Assembly: GCF_963929015.1 (NCBI RefSeq)
Contig: NZ_CAWVHE010000019.1
Location: 36,530 to 100,529, forward strand
Length of the DNA: 64,000 nt
Direction: 5' to 3'
Source of the DNA: Merdimonas sp963929015
GTDB lineage: Bacteria; Bacillota; Clostridia; Lachnospirales; Lachnospiraceae
The notes under the pieces were generated by a model. That model saw nothing but the letters and a program-made list of their open reading frames with translations. It was not told the origin of the DNA and ran no database searches. Below are positions 41,989-51,513 of the stretch, in pieces (position 1 is the first letter of the stretch; every line of letters begins with the position of its first letter). The translations under genes were made by a program, and so were the position numbers.

Positions 41989-44214
41989 TTATCTTTTAAA
42001 GTACAGATGCTGTGGTTCCAGATCTACTTCCGGGAACGGAAGGAACTCTACTCCCTCCGCCGTAAAGTGGAACGGCTTCTCTTCTGCTTTGAACTGATCC
42101 AGCCGGGGCAGTGTTAAGAAGTCTTTGCTGTCTGAAACAGCCGCCAGGAAATACGGACCGCAGGCAAGATTTACCAGGCTCTTATCTTCTGCGTTTTCAA
42201 CGATCCGAAGTTCGATGGGCAGCTCCATACGGATCTCCTCTCCTGCCTTTACGGAATCAAACACGGCATATCCGTCTTCGCAAACCAGCTCTGCGGCTTC
42301 TCCGTTCCGGAATACGCGGACTTTCTCATTCGCCCACTCCGGTACGCGGATCTTCAGCCTCTGTTCCATATCTTTGTGGCAGCGTACGGTCACAAGGCCT
42401 TTCTCCATCTCTGTGGTCAGCTCCAGCTCTTCCCTGCCAGACAGCACAGAGTCGATCAGCAGGTTGACGTATACATTCTTTTCATCATAGGCGTAAATGT
42501 TTTCCATATAACGGAACCGGCTTTCCATGCCTGTTCCATGGCAGCAGGTATTCTCGGTAGTCGAATACTCTTTCACTCCGCCCGGGCAAAGGGGCATAAA
42601 GTAAGTGGTGCCGCCGTCCGCCTCATGGCTGCTGCTGGCAAGAATATGGTTGCACAGCGTATTTTCATAATATTCCATCAGCTGCTCTTGCGGTCTGTAC
42701 TGGAAGATCTGTCCAGTCAGGCGCAGCATATTGTAGCTGGCGCAGCTTTCCGCAGCTTTTTCAGTCAGATACTGTAAGTTCATTCCCGCCCGGTGGAACA
42801 TCTCTGTCTCGCCGGTGCCTCCGATGCAGTAAATATGGCCGCCCGTTACGATATCCCAGAAGTGTTCGCCGATGTCCCAGAATTTCTTCTCCTTCTCCAC
42901 TTCATAGAGATCCATGGCTCCGAGGATCTGCGGAATGTGCTGGTTGGCGTGCATATCCTCCAGCGTATCGCAGTCTTCCTCCATCGGATAGTAAAGTTTC
43001 TCATTATAGAACATAAGAGCCGCGTCCAGATGCTCTTTCTTTCCTGTGATCTTATACAGCTTTACCATAGCCCCCGGCATACCGCCAAACTCTCCGGCAA
43101 TGTACATCGACCACATTTTCTCTCTCTGCTCTCTTGGCAGACGGGACAATCTTGCATATACCCAGTCTCCCAGGGGATCCAGGATCTGCAGCGCCACCTC
43201 TTCACCGGCCAGCAGGTAACAATCCTCCAGGCCTGACATGATCTTATCCAGGGTGTAATAAGGAGCCCAGATCTCCGGATATTTGGTATATTCTTCCAGA
43301 AGATCAAACTGTGCTTCATCATAGGCGCTTAAGAATCCCGGATGGATCCCTTCCTGCCCCTGGAAAGCGTCCTGACATTCCTTCAGTCCGACCGCCATCT
43401 CGTGGATCTTCTCCCGGAATCTGACGTCTCCGGTGGCCGCCCATGCAAGCGCGATACCGGAAAGATAGTGGCCTGTGGTATGTCCTTTCAGCTTACAGCT
43501 GTCTTCATCCCATCCTGTCATGGGTTTTGCTCCTCTGGTGTCCAGTCCGGCTGCTTTGCGGAAATTGTAAAGCATCTGGCCGTCGTCCACCTGAAGCAGC
43601 CAGTCCACCATCAGCTTCTGATATTTCTCATAAAGTGTTCCTTCTTTCAGGCGGACGTCCGACAGCGGAAAATACCAGATCTTCTGCTGTGGCCCTTTCT
43701 CTTTCTCCAGGCTGTCTTTGTAAGTAATCTTTGCAAGGGCGCGCTGATCGCTTCCTGTAATGATCCCTTCCACTTCCACGGTTCCCTCTGTCTTAGACGG
43801 ATCCGGTTCTTCCCAGGCAACCGGTACGGTAGTCAGCCTGCCGTCCGCAGTCTTTACGATCACTACAGAAGGCAGATGGGGCGCGTCTCCCTTCTTCGCT
43901 TCCAGAGACACAGTCCGCACCTCTGTAATGAGCAGCTCTTTTGCCTCCTGCAGCACAGTAGCCGTAAACTCTCTTTTGTCAGAGGCGCCCTCATATTCTG
44001 CCGTTACAGTCAGGATTACCTTGCGGTTTCCCATTCCGTGAAGGGGGCGGTGCACCGTGCCGTCTTCCTCGATAAAGCGGCTCTCGCCGGTTTCCCAGGT
44101 AAAGGAAGAGCCGTATTTTCCTTTTTCCGGGAGCTTCAGATCTGCGTCCACCGTACTTAGATTGCCGATGTAAATCTGTTCCAGATCCTGCCTGATAATC
44201 TCTTCTCTTGTCAT
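41989..44214 (-). CDS. Glycoside hydrolase family 127 (beta-L-arabinofuranosidase type) with Ig-like domains
   Basis: 741 residues from the ATG at 44214 (after AAAGGAG); an ATG nine codons earlier touches its ribosome site. Residues about 10-90 look like an atrophied bacterial Ig domain and about 95-165 like a Big_4 Ig domain; the rest is a GH127 (alpha/alpha)6 barrel with GHTTGHYLSGIALAWA and the zinc/nucleophile cysteine pair in ENTCCHGTGMESRFR at about 557-558. No signal peptide, so the enzyme acts on sugars already taken up. Likely substrate: arabinofuranosides of plant fibre. The divergent YesL gene shares its promoter region. Confidence 0.87.
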   Translation of the reverse strand: MTREEIIRQDLEQIYIGNLSTVDADLKLPEKGKYGSSFTWETGESRFIEEDGTVHRPLHGMGNRKVILTVTAEYEGASDKREFTATVLQEAKELLITEVRTVSLEAKKGDAPHLPSVVIVKTADGRLTTVPVAWEEPDPSKTEGTVEVEGIITGSDQRALAKITYKDSLEKEKGPQQKIWYFPLSDVRLKEGTLYEKYQKLMVDWLLQVDDGQMLYNFRKAAGLDTRGAKPMTGWDEDSCKLKGHTTGHYLSGIALAWAATGDVRFREKIHEMAVGLKECQDAFQGQEGIHPGFLSAYDEAQFDLLEEYTKYPEIWAPYYTLDKIMSGLEDCYLLAGEEVALQILDPLGDWVYARLSRLPREQREKMWSMYIAGEFGGMPGAMVKLYKITGKKEHLDAALMFYNEKLYYPMEEDCDTLEDMHANQHIPQILGAMDLYEVEKEKKFWDIGEHFWDIVTGGHIYCIGGTGETEMFHRAGMNLQYLTEKAAESCASYNMLRLTGQIFQYRPQEQLMEYYENTLCNHILASSSHEADGGTTYFMPLCPGGVKEYSTTENTCCHGTGMESRFRYMENIYAYDEKNVYVNLLIDSVLSGREELELTTEMEKGLVTVRCHKDMEQRLKIRVPEWANEKVRVFRNGEAAELVCEDGYAVFDSVKAGEEIRMELPIELRIVENAEDKSLVNLACGPYFLAAVSDSKDFLTLPRLDQFKAEEKPFHFTAEGVEFLPFPEVDLEPQHLYFKR

Positions 44215-44234
44215 AGTCTTTTCTCCTTTGCTAT

Positions 44235-44278
44235 TTGACATCTCCTTTTTCTAGCTGTATACTGAGTACATTATACAG
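44235..44278 (+). promoter_or_regulatory. Promoter and possible operator of the YesL gene
   Basis: Plus strand TTGACA (44235-44240), 17 bases, TATACT (44258-44263). An inverted repeat CTGTATA (44255-44261) / TATACAG (44272-44278) overlaps the -10 and start site, consistent with a repressor site that might also affect the divergent GH127 gene. Confidence 0.65.
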
Positions 44279-44298
44279 TACCCTAAAGGAGGATTTTT

Positions 44299-45006
44299 AT
44301 GAATCGTTTCTTCAATGTCGATGGTAAATTATTCACCTTCCTGTCAAAACTATGTGATATGCTGATCGTAAGTGTCCTCTGGACACTTTTCTCTATCCCG
44401 CTGATCACAATGGGAGCGGCAAGCGCGGCGCTCTACCACACCGTACATAAATCCATCTTTCAAAATGAGGGATATATCACGTCCACGTTCTGGCGCTCCT
44501 TTCGCTCCAGCCTGAAACAGGGCGTTCTTCTTACCCTGCTGGCTTTCGGTCTTGGCGCTTTCTGTGTGGCAAGCTATCTCTTTTTTACGGCAGAGGGACA
44601 AAATCAGGTGTTTGTGATCCTGTATTTTGCTCTCTTTATCCTTGCCCTGCTCTTTCTTCTGATCCTGATCCTGTACGGCTTCCCCGTACTGTCCAGGTTC
44701 TATATGAGCTTTTCCGGCATTCTGAAGACTTCTGTGGCACTGGCCGTAACAAGAGCCGGCTTTACGCTGCTTTTGCTCTTTATCTTCCTGCTCTGCGCCA
44801 GCATGTGTCTTCTGGCTCCTGTCCTTCTTACCTTCCTTCCCGCCTGCTATCAGCTTGCGGCGGAACGGCTGATTGAACCTGCTTTCCAGAAAGCGCTGGA
44901 TGCGAAAGAAAAGGCCGACCATCCGGAAGAATCCGAAGACCAGGAAGAGCCCGAAACACCGGAAGAGCCTGAAACATCGGAAAAGCCCGAAGAGCCCGGA
45001 GCCTGA
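44299..45006 (+). CDS. YesL/DUF624 family membrane protein with acidic tail
   Basis: 235 residues. The start FFNVDGKLFTFLSKLCDMLI is the DUF624 signature; about five membrane helices follow to residue 190. The last 40 residues are a Pro/Glu tail (EEPETPEEPETSEKPEEP). YesL proteins usually sit beside sugar ABC importers and glycosidases; their job is unknown. Here the gene is divergent from GH127. AAAGGAGG precedes the ATG. Confidence 0.82.
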   Translation: MNRFFNVDGKLFTFLSKLCDMLIVSVLWTLFSIPLITMGAASAALYHTVHKSIFQNEGYITSTFWRSFRSSLKQGVLLTLLAFGLGAFCVASYLFFTAEGQNQVFVILYFALFILALLFLLILILYGFPVLSRFYMSFSGILKTSVALAVTRAGFTLLLLFIFLLCASMCLLAPVLLTFLPACYQLAAERLIEPAFQKALDAKEKADHPEESEDQEEPETPEEPETSEKPEEPGA

Positions 45007-45035
45007 GACGTTCTCACAGCTCCGGCTCTTTTCCG
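44990..45035 (+). terminator. Terminator after the YesL gene
   Basis: AAGAGCCCGGAGC pairs with GCTCCGGCTCTT, with one bulged base, then TTTT on the plus strand; the yesL stop is in the loop. Confidence 0.7.
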
Positions 45036-45041
45036 TATTGA

Positions 45042-46448
45042 TCAGTACCGGGCTGTTATCTCTTCTCCTGCGGCCAGGCGTTTCGCCGTACTAAGCATAT
45101 TTTCCAGCAAAGACGCAGACATCCGGTATCCCCGTTCTCCCTGATCCAGCTTTACATAAAGCTGACGGGGAGCTTCCTGGAAACAGGTCAGAACATCTTC
45201 GCTTCCATCCTGATAAACAAACCGGATCCTGGCTGCCTCTTCCATTGCGGAAGTGTCCGGATAATCCTCAAACAACACTTCATCTGCGGAAAAACTGATC
45301 AGGGAATAATAAAAGCTCCTGAAGGAATCTCCGTCCAGCTCTTCTTCGCCGTACCGGAACGTCTCCTCTTCTTCCCCTACATTTTCCATCTGAAATGCAT
45401 ATTCTTCTTCCCCTGCGCGGATCTCCAGACTGGCAAGGGTTTTAATATCCGGCGCCAGCACCGTATGGCTCACCAGGTCTTGTTCGGTCACATTCATCCA
45501 GGAGAGCTTGTCCTGGCTGCACTGATAGATGACGTCCACCCCATCTGCCATCACAGGAACCTGCCCGTCCTTTGGTTCTCCCACTGCCAGAGAAAAGGAC
45601 TGTGTCTTTCCCTCTGCATCTGTGTATTCCACCTGCAGGATTTTATACGGATCGGAAAGCCCTGCGGCTTCCTTCTCCGATTCCTCCGGATGTACCGACG
45701 CCACCGCGTCTGCTTCCAGGCCAAAAAGCCCGGGGAACAGATTCTCCGTAATGGACGCGTCTGCCGGATACTCTCTTGGCGATACCATTTCATAGGAATT
45801 CACGGTATACCCGGACAACTCCTGGCTGTCCGTATATGCAAGCGTCATTTCCTCCCCGTCCCTGGGGACGATAGACACTCTGGTGACCAGAACCGTCTGA
45901 TCTCCATCGGTCTCGGAAGGCGTCAGGGTCCGGGACAAAAAGTCGCCTTCCCCGTATTCCAGCCACTCCACGTTGCCTGCTGCAGTTGTATAAACTTCTC
46001 CGTTCCAGGAGATATAACGCAGGCTGGTTTCCTCGTCCGGAACCTCTCCTCCCAGGAGCAGCTGGCTTTCTGTTCCATCTTCCCACCGGATCTCTGCCCG
46101 GGCGGAGGCTTTGCTTAACCCGAAGTCCTCCAGCCTGTCCGCGCCATCCTCAATCTTACGCTCAACGGTAAGGGATTCCAGCGCAGCTTTTACATCTTTT
46201 GCCACGGCCTCGTCAACCGGAAGATCTTCCAGGCCTTTGACCGCCGCCTTCTCCTTGTTCCACTCGATCGTATATCCACCCTGCTCATTTTCAGCAAGGA
46301 TCGTACGGGCGGTTTCTCCTTTTCCCGAAAGGGCGATCTCCTCCTTCTTTTCCTCCGGTTTGGAAGAATTTCCCATTGCAAGCCAGACCGCGCCCAGAGC
46401 CACCAGGCACAGGCACAGGATCCCCGCCATTATCCACTGTCTTTTCAT
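45042..46448 (-). CDS. DUF4340 domain-containing membrane-anchored protein
   Basis: 468 residues. One N-terminal membrane helix (MKRQWIMAGILCLCLVALGA), then a large extracellular part with DUF4340 features (WNKEKAAVKGLEDLPVDEAV, then RLEDFGLSKASARAEIRWED). Such proteins are found at the end of GldFG-like ABC loci. Last gene of the four-gene export-type ABC set (ATPase, permease, GldG-like, DUF4340). The substrate of these systems outside gliding bacteria is not known. Confidence 0.75.
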   Translation of the reverse strand: MKRQWIMAGILCLCLVALGAVWLAMGNSSKPEEKKEEIALSGKGETARTILAENEQGGYTIEWNKEKAAVKGLEDLPVDEAVAKDVKAALESLTVERKIEDGADRLEDFGLSKASARAEIRWEDGTESQLLLGGEVPDEETSLRYISWNGEVYTTAAGNVEWLEYGEGDFLSRTLTPSETDGDQTVLVTRVSIVPRDGEEMTLAYTDSQELSGYTVNSYEMVSPREYPADASITENLFPGLFGLEADAVASVHPEESEKEAAGLSDPYKILQVEYTDAEGKTQSFSLAVGEPKDGQVPVMADGVDVIYQCSQDKLSWMNVTEQDLVSHTVLAPDIKTLASLEIRAGEEEYAFQMENVGEEEETFRYGEEELDGDSFRSFYYSLISFSADEVLFEDYPDTSAMEEAARIRFVYQDGSEDVLTCFQEAPRQLYVKLDQGERGYRMSASLLENMLSTAKRLAAGEEITARY

Positions 46449-46463
46449 GTATCCATCCCCCTG

Positions 46464-47885
46464 CTACCGATGTCTTCTTCGCAGCCATACGATGACGCCT
46501 GCTGCCAGCACGATGACCGGCAGGCCCGCCATAAAGCCCCAGGTGCGTACAGAAGCCTGGGAAGCCGTCATGGTATGGGTAGCGGCTGTCAGATCCTTGG
46601 CCGGGATGTTCAGGCTTGACTCTTCCCCGGTCAGCGTAGTAAGTACGCCCAGGATATACTCTCCATTTGCAAAAGTATCCCCTGTAACCAGACTTCCGGT
46701 AAAGGCAAGCGCCGATCCGGACAGGACGACATTCGAGGCGGTCACTTCCGAACCGTACCAGCTGTGGGTAGACATAACCATTCCCTTAGCGTCTCCTGTC
46801 ACCATATCTTCCGTTACTTCTTCCGCGTCCGCAGTCACAGTTCCCGAAGTCTCGGAGAAATCAAGAAGGGTACAGGTCTCATATCCGTCTTCTTCCTCGA
46901 ACAGCACGTCCACCGGGCGGCAGAGGGCCATGATCGTAATGTCATTTGCCGTAAAGCCTTTAGCATACTCTTCCTCTGCATACTGCGCTACCGGATAATA
47001 GATCTGATCATAGTAACGTCCGCTGCTGGATTCAAACACATATCCATCTTCCGCAGTAAGTCCCCAGTCCTCCAGAAAAGCTTCCAGATTCGGCAGATCC
47101 ACTGCTCCCGGATCCATGAATACAAAGAGGGTTCTTCCCTGCTCTCCGTTATTGTCCAGCCACTCGGACAATTTCTTTACGCTGCTTTCCTCCAGATCCT
47201 TTCTCGGCGCATAGAGGACTGCGGCCTTTGCTTCGGCATCGATCTCTTCGGTCAGAAGGGAGCTCTGTGTTACTTCGCACCGGTTTCCTTCCAGCAGTGT
47301 GATCAGGTCATCCGGTTCTGCTTCTCCATATCCGTTCAGGACCGTCACATGAAGCTTGTCCTGGGCGGTCACATCCATCAGCGCGCCGGTCACTTTCTGC
47401 TCCACTCTGGAAGCAGTGATCTGGCTGCCGGTGGTGTCATAATCATAAAGATCCTGTAAAGATAATACCGACTGGTTCTCTCCGCTTTCGATCAGAATAT
47501 CATAAGCGCCCAGATCCAGATCCGGATATTTAGAAACAAACGCCGGATTCTCCGTCACGTCCACAAATTCCAGCTCCACCCGGTCTGAATGCCGCTGATA
47601 CTCCAGCAGGTTCTGATAGGCCTGGACCATATAGTAGCTGCCTGAGGCCATATCTTCTTCCTTTACTAATACTGTGATTTTAACATCCTGATCCAGGTTT
47701 TCCAACCAGGAAACAGATTCTTCTGATATCGCATACCTGTCGTTTGCGGTCAGATCCACATCCCAGCCAAACTTTTCTGTCAGCCGGTCTGCCACCAGCA
47801 CCAGGGCCAGCGCCAGGATGATCCCCAGCACAGTCACTGCCACCGACCATATTCCGATCTTCCATTTTCTTCTTATTTTGTTCAT
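46464..47885 (-). CDS. GldG-family ABC transport auxiliary protein
   Basis: 473 residues with a membrane helix at each end (about 12-34 and 448-467) and an extracellular body. NDRYAISEESVSWLENLDQD and GYGEAEPDDLITLLEGNRCE are typical of the GldG/ABC_transp_aux family. The next gene upstream encodes the permease; 21 bases separate them. Works with the ATPase and permease as one complex, by analogy with Flavobacterium GldFG. Confidence 0.82.
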   Translation of the reverse strand: MNKIRRKWKIGIWSVAVTVLGIILALALVLVADRLTEKFGWDVDLTANDRYAISEESVSWLENLDQDVKITVLVKEEDMASGSYYMVQAYQNLLEYQRHSDRVELEFVDVTENPAFVSKYPDLDLGAYDILIESGENQSVLSLQDLYDYDTTGSQITASRVEQKVTGALMDVTAQDKLHVTVLNGYGEAEPDDLITLLEGNRCEVTQSSLLTEEIDAEAKAAVLYAPRKDLEESSVKKLSEWLDNNGEQGRTLFVFMDPGAVDLPNLEAFLEDWGLTAEDGYVFESSSGRYYDQIYYPVAQYAEEEYAKGFTANDITIMALCRPVDVLFEEEDGYETCTLLDFSETSGTVTADAEEVTEDMVTGDAKGMVMSTHSWYGSEVTASNVVLSGSALAFTGSLVTGDTFANGEYILGVLTTLTGEESSLNIPAKDLTAATHTMTASQASVRTWGFMAGLPVIVLAAGVIVWLRRRHR

Positions 47886-47906
47886 GTGTCTTTTCCTCCT
47901 GTTCGT

Positions 47907-48614
47907 CTACTGTCCGCTCCATCTGCGCCGTTCCAGAGCGCGGGTGGTAAGGAAGAAGAACAGGGCGGCAAAGGCGAAGAAAAACGCCAGATCCGACACC
48001 CTGAAAATCCCCATGGTCAGATTATAGTAACGGTCATAAAAGGAAAGGGTATATAAAAAATCCTGCAGCGGGCCAATGGAGATCACATCCGCCAGCGAGT
48101 TCAGAGAGATTACAAACAGCATACATGCAAATCCTCCGATCGCCGCTATGATCTGGCTTTCTGTCTGGGCAGAGATGAACATACAAAGAGCGATCCCGGC
48201 CATTCCCATCAGCGCAAGGCCTGTAAGATTGCCCCAGAAAATTGCCCAGTTGATTTCCGAATAAGGCGCAAGGAACAGCGCGTGAAGCACCGTCACGCCG
48301 ATCCCCACAAGAAAGACTACCACTGCGGCAAAATATTTGCCGGCTACGATCCCGCCCAGAGACACCGGCGCAGAGAACAGCATCTGATCTGTTTTCTGCT
48401 TGCGGTCCTCGCTCATCAGCCGCATCGTCAGGATCGGCGTAAGCAGGAGGACGACCGTGTATAAAAAGGTAAATTCATAGCTCATCTCACCCTGTCCGCT
48501 TAAGATCAGCACGCCGTACCGGTACCCTGCCAGGCAGTAAAACGCAGCCAGATATACATAGCCGGCCGGCGCGATAAAGTAAGATGACATTTCTCTTAAA
48601 AATATGGCTCTCAC
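47907..48614 (-). CDS. ABC transporter permease (GldF/ABC-2 type)
   Basis: 235 residues, six membrane helices. Start MRAIFLREMSSYFIAPAGYV and TPILTMRLMSEDRKQKTDQM are characteristic of GldF-like permeases. The ATG overlaps the ATPase stop by four bases, so the pair is coupled. Confidence 0.87.
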   Translation of the reverse strand: MRAIFLREMSSYFIAPAGYVYLAAFYCLAGYRYGVLILSGQGEMSYEFTFLYTVVLLLTPILTMRLMSEDRKQKTDQMLFSAPVSLGGIVAGKYFAAVVVFLVGIGVTVLHALFLAPYSEINWAIFWGNLTGLALMGMAGIALCMFISAQTESQIIAAIGGFACMLFVISLNSLADVISIGPLQDFLYTLSFYDRYYNLTMGIFRVSDLAFFFAFAALFFFLTTRALERRRWSGQ

Positions 48615-49555
48615 CGTCTTTTTCCTCCCTTCTTTCCCGTAAGCTTCAGGAAAATGTCTTCCAGAGACAGATGAACTCCGGCCATCTCCGTCATAAGCCA
48701 GGGACTCTGCTTCATCCGGGCCGCGATCAACCTTCTTGCTGCAGCTTCATCCTCCACCTTCAGATCAAAGGCGCAGCTGCCCGGCTCCTGGCAGTCGGTT
48801 CTTGTCACCTCCAGTACGCCGGGGATCTCCCTGAGCGTCTGGGACACTTCTTTTTCCGGTCCTGCCACGCAGACCCGGACCTGCTTTCCTTCCAGCCGTT
48901 CTTCCAGTCCGGACGGCGTGTCGTCTGCCAGTACCTTTCCCCGGTTGATCACTACCACACGGTCGCATACCGCCTGGACTTCCGGGAGAATATGAGAAGA
49001 AAAAATAACTGTATGCTTCTTACGAAGACTGGTGATCAGATTGCGGATCTCGATCATCTGGGCCGGATCCAGTCCGGACGTAGGCTCGTCCAGGATCAGG
49101 ACCTTCGGCTCCCCGATCAGAGCCTGGGCAATCCCGATCCTCTGCCGGTATCCTTTGGAGAGGTTCTTGATCACCCGGTCATACACATCCGCGATATAAG
49201 TAGCTTTGCACACTGCCTGGATGTGTTCTTCATAAGGCAGTCTGCACTTTTTTAAACGATACGCAAATTTCAGATATTCCTTTACCGTCATATCCATATA
49301 GAGAGGTGGGTTTTCCGGAAGATATCCCAACTCCTTTTTCGCCTGAAGCGGTTCCTCCAGGATCTCATGCCCGTTGATCCGGACCGTTCCATCCGTAGAG
49401 GAAAGATTTCCTGTCATAATATTCATAGTCGTTGATTTCCCCGCCCCATTCGGCCCCAGCAAGCCCAGGATTTCCCCCTCGTTCACATTGAAACTCACAT
49501 GATCCAAGACTCTTTTTGTGCCATAATCTTTTACAAGTCCGTTTATTTCAATCAT
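48611..49555 (-). CDS. ABC transporter ATP-binding protein
   Basis: 314 residues. Walker A GPNGAGKST, Q loop GYLPENPPLY, signature LSKGYRQRIGIAQAL, Walker B VLILDEPTSGLD and the switch histidine in IIFSSHILPEVQ-like context (VIFSSHILPEV). A C-terminal extension of about 90 residues (VRVCVAGPEKEVSQTLREIP) is typical of exporters of the GldA/NatA group. Heads the four-gene operon. Confidence 0.92.
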   Translation of the reverse strand: MIEINGLVKDYGTKRVLDHVSFNVNEGEILGLLGPNGAGKSTTMNIMTGNLSSTDGTVRINGHEILEEPLQAKKELGYLPENPPLYMDMTVKEYLKFAYRLKKCRLPYEEHIQAVCKATYIADVYDRVIKNLSKGYRQRIGIAQALIGEPKVLILDEPTSGLDPAQMIEIRNLITSLRKKHTVIFSSHILPEVQAVCDRVVVINRGKVLADDTPSGLEERLEGKQVRVCVAGPEKEVSQTLREIPGVLEVTRTDCQEPGSCAFDLKVEDEAAARRLIAARMKQSPWLMTEMAGVHLSLEDIFLKLTGKKGGKRR

Positions 49556-49574
49556 TTCCTACCCCCAGTAAAGA

Positions 49575-49610
49575 AAGGCTTCTGCCGGCATTCTTTCCGG
49601 CAGAAGCCTT
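49575..49610. terminator. Terminator between the sugar importer and the ABC export operon
   Basis: A perfect 14-base stem starting AAGGCTTCTGCCGG at 49575 pairs with 49597-49610, and T-rich sequence follows on both strands. It ends the GH31-importer operon. Confidence 0.85.
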
Positions 49611-49635
49611 CTTTGTTGTTTTTCGCAATATTTTT

Positions 49636-50469
49636 TTAGCCCTTCAATCCACTCATGGCGATACCACGGACAATGTATTTCTGACAGCATACAAAGAGTA
49701 TGACTACAGGAATCAATGCCAGGATGGATCCGGCCATGATCAGATCGTATCTCGATGTAAAGGAATTCCGGAATGAGGAAAGTCCCATCTGCACCGTAAA
49801 TTTGGCGTCTGATGCGATGTAGATAACCGGTCCCATAAAGTCGTTGTAAGAGCTCTGGAACTGGAATACCGCCAGCGTGGAGATGATCGGCTTACACAGC
49901 GGCAGGAAGATCTGCCACCAGATACGCAGATGACTGCAGCCGTCCACGATCGCGGCCTCCTCCAGCTCTTTTGGCAGCGTCATAAAGAACTGCCTGGTCA
50001 GGAACACGGAAAACGGTGTTCCGAACATTGCCGGAACGATCAGCGGTACATATGTGTCGTAGAATCCCAGATCTCTGAACATCAGGAACCGGGGAACCAG
50101 TGTAACAACAAACGGTACCATCATCGCCGCCAGGAATCCCATAAAGATCTTGTCCCTGTGAGGGAAGCGAAGTCTTGCAAACGCATAACCTGCCAGCGAG
50201 GAGAAGATGATGTTAAACACCGTACTTGGCACGGCAATCTTCATACTGTTGACAAACATGGCCGCAAAACTGATACTTCCACGGGACGCCGCCTCCGTAA
50301 AGTTTTCAAACTTCCACTCTGTCGGGAAGAATGTGGGCGGATAGGCAAACAGCTCCCTCTGACTTTTAAACGCAGAAACAACCATCCACAGAAATGGCAG
50401 GACAACCAGCGCCGCCACGAAAAGCAGAAGGATATAAATTAATATTTTATTTTTCTTTTTCTTCGTCAC
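49636..50469 (-). CDS. Carbohydrate ABC transporter permease (MalG/LacG type)
   Basis: 277 residues, six membrane helices. The coupling loop EELEEAAIVDGCSHLRIWWQ followed by IFLPLCKPIISTLAVF is the EAA motif that contacts the ATPase. No ATPase gene is in the operon, so a shared ATPase of MsmK type must be used. It follows the first permease by 15 bases. Confidence 0.92.
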   Translation of the reverse strand: MTKKKKNKILIYILLLFVAALVVLPFLWMVVSAFKSQRELFAYPPTFFPTEWKFENFTEAASRGSISFAAMFVNSMKIAVPSTVFNIIFSSLAGYAFARLRFPHRDKIFMGFLAAMMVPFVVTLVPRFLMFRDLGFYDTYVPLIVPAMFGTPFSVFLTRQFFMTLPKELEEAAIVDGCSHLRIWWQIFLPLCKPIISTLAVFQFQSSYNDFMGPVIYIASDAKFTVQMGLSSFRNSFTSRYDLIMAGSILALIPVVILFVCCQKYIVRGIAMSGLKG

Positions 50470-50484
50470 TTTTCCGGCCTCCTT

Positions 50485-51387
50485 CTAATTGTCGTATTCT
50501 CTGTTCAGGAATTTGTTCTGGACCAGAGTGATTGCCATAATAATTACAAACAGGACAACTGCCATTGCACAGGCATATCCCATCTTGGAATATTCAAACG
50601 CATTGGACCACAGGTAGTAGGATACGGTGTAAGTTGAATATCCGGGACCGCCCTTGGTCATAATAAAGATCTCAGTATACATCTGGAAAGCGTCGATCAC
50701 CGCTGTCAGCATTACAAAGTAAATAGACGGCATGATCAATGGAAGTTTGATGTATCTTAACTTCTGCCATGGTGTGATACCGTCAAGAGCAGCGGCCTCG
50801 TAAAGGCTTTCATCAATTCCCTGCAGTGCAGAGAGGAAGATCAACATGTTGTAACCGGCCCATTTCCAGGTCGACATAATGGCAATGGCCAGAAGAGAAA
50901 ATCTCTCGTCTGTCAGCCACCCTACAGGGTCAATTCCTACTACCCCCAAAAGGTAGTTCAAAATACCATAATCTGTGTTGTAGATCCACACCCACAGGAG
51001 CGCTACTACTACGATCGGGCAGACAACCGGAATATAGTAAAATGTCCGGAAAAAGCCGGCCGCCTTCATCTTTCTGTCCAAAAGAAGAGCTAACAGAAAT
51101 GAAGTAACCACAGACATGGGAACATAAATAATTACCCATTTAAAAGTATTTAAGAGGGATACTCTAAATACTTCGTCATTTATCATGGTCTTGTAATTTT
51201 CCAGCCCGATAAAGGACGGATCTGTCAAAAGATCCCAGTTAAAGAAACTGATAAAGAAGGATCGGATGATCGGATAATACATCAGGACGATCAAACTGAT
51301 CAGAGGCAGAAGGATAAATGCGTAACCGGTCAGCGCCTCTTTCTGATGCAGTGTCAGTCCTTTCCGGGAAGTATTGGTTTTTTTCAT
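50485..51387 (-). CDS. Sugar ABC transporter permease (MalF/UgpA type)
   Basis: 300 residues with six membrane helices. Start TLHQKEALTGYAFILLPLIS; EAA loop ESLYEAAALDGITPWQKLRY then IKLPLIMPSIYFV. Located between the binding protein and the second permease. A GC-rich hairpin in the 126-base gap before it probably lowers its expression compared with the binding protein. Confidence 0.92.
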   Translation of the reverse strand: MKKTNTSRKGLTLHQKEALTGYAFILLPLISLIVLMYYPIIRSFFISFFNWDLLTDPSFIGLENYKTMINDEVFRVSLLNTFKWVIIYVPMSVVTSFLLALLLDRKMKAAGFFRTFYYIPVVCPIVVVALLWVWIYNTDYGILNYLLGVVGIDPVGWLTDERFSLLAIAIMSTWKWAGYNMLIFLSALQGIDESLYEAAALDGITPWQKLRYIKLPLIMPSIYFVMLTAVIDAFQMYTEIFIMTKGGPGYSTYTVSYYLWSNAFEYSKMGYACAMAVVLFVIIMAITLVQNKFLNREYDN

Positions 51388-51453
51388 AGGCTCGTAACTC
51401 CATTCCTTATTAAACTGAACTTACATTTCTTATCTTTCGCTTTTCTTGAGAAG

Positions 51454-51477
51454 GGCATCCCGGAAACCCGGGATGCC
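51454..51477 (-). promoter_or_regulatory. Intercistronic hairpin between binding protein and permeases
   Basis: Perfect 10-base stem GGCATCCCGG/CCGGGATGCC with a four-base loop and no T run after it on the minus strand. It is likely a processing or stabilising structure that keeps the binding-protein message abundant. Confidence 0.65.
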
Positions 51478-51513
51478 ACATCTGATTGTCAATAAACTTT
51501 GTGATTTGCAGGT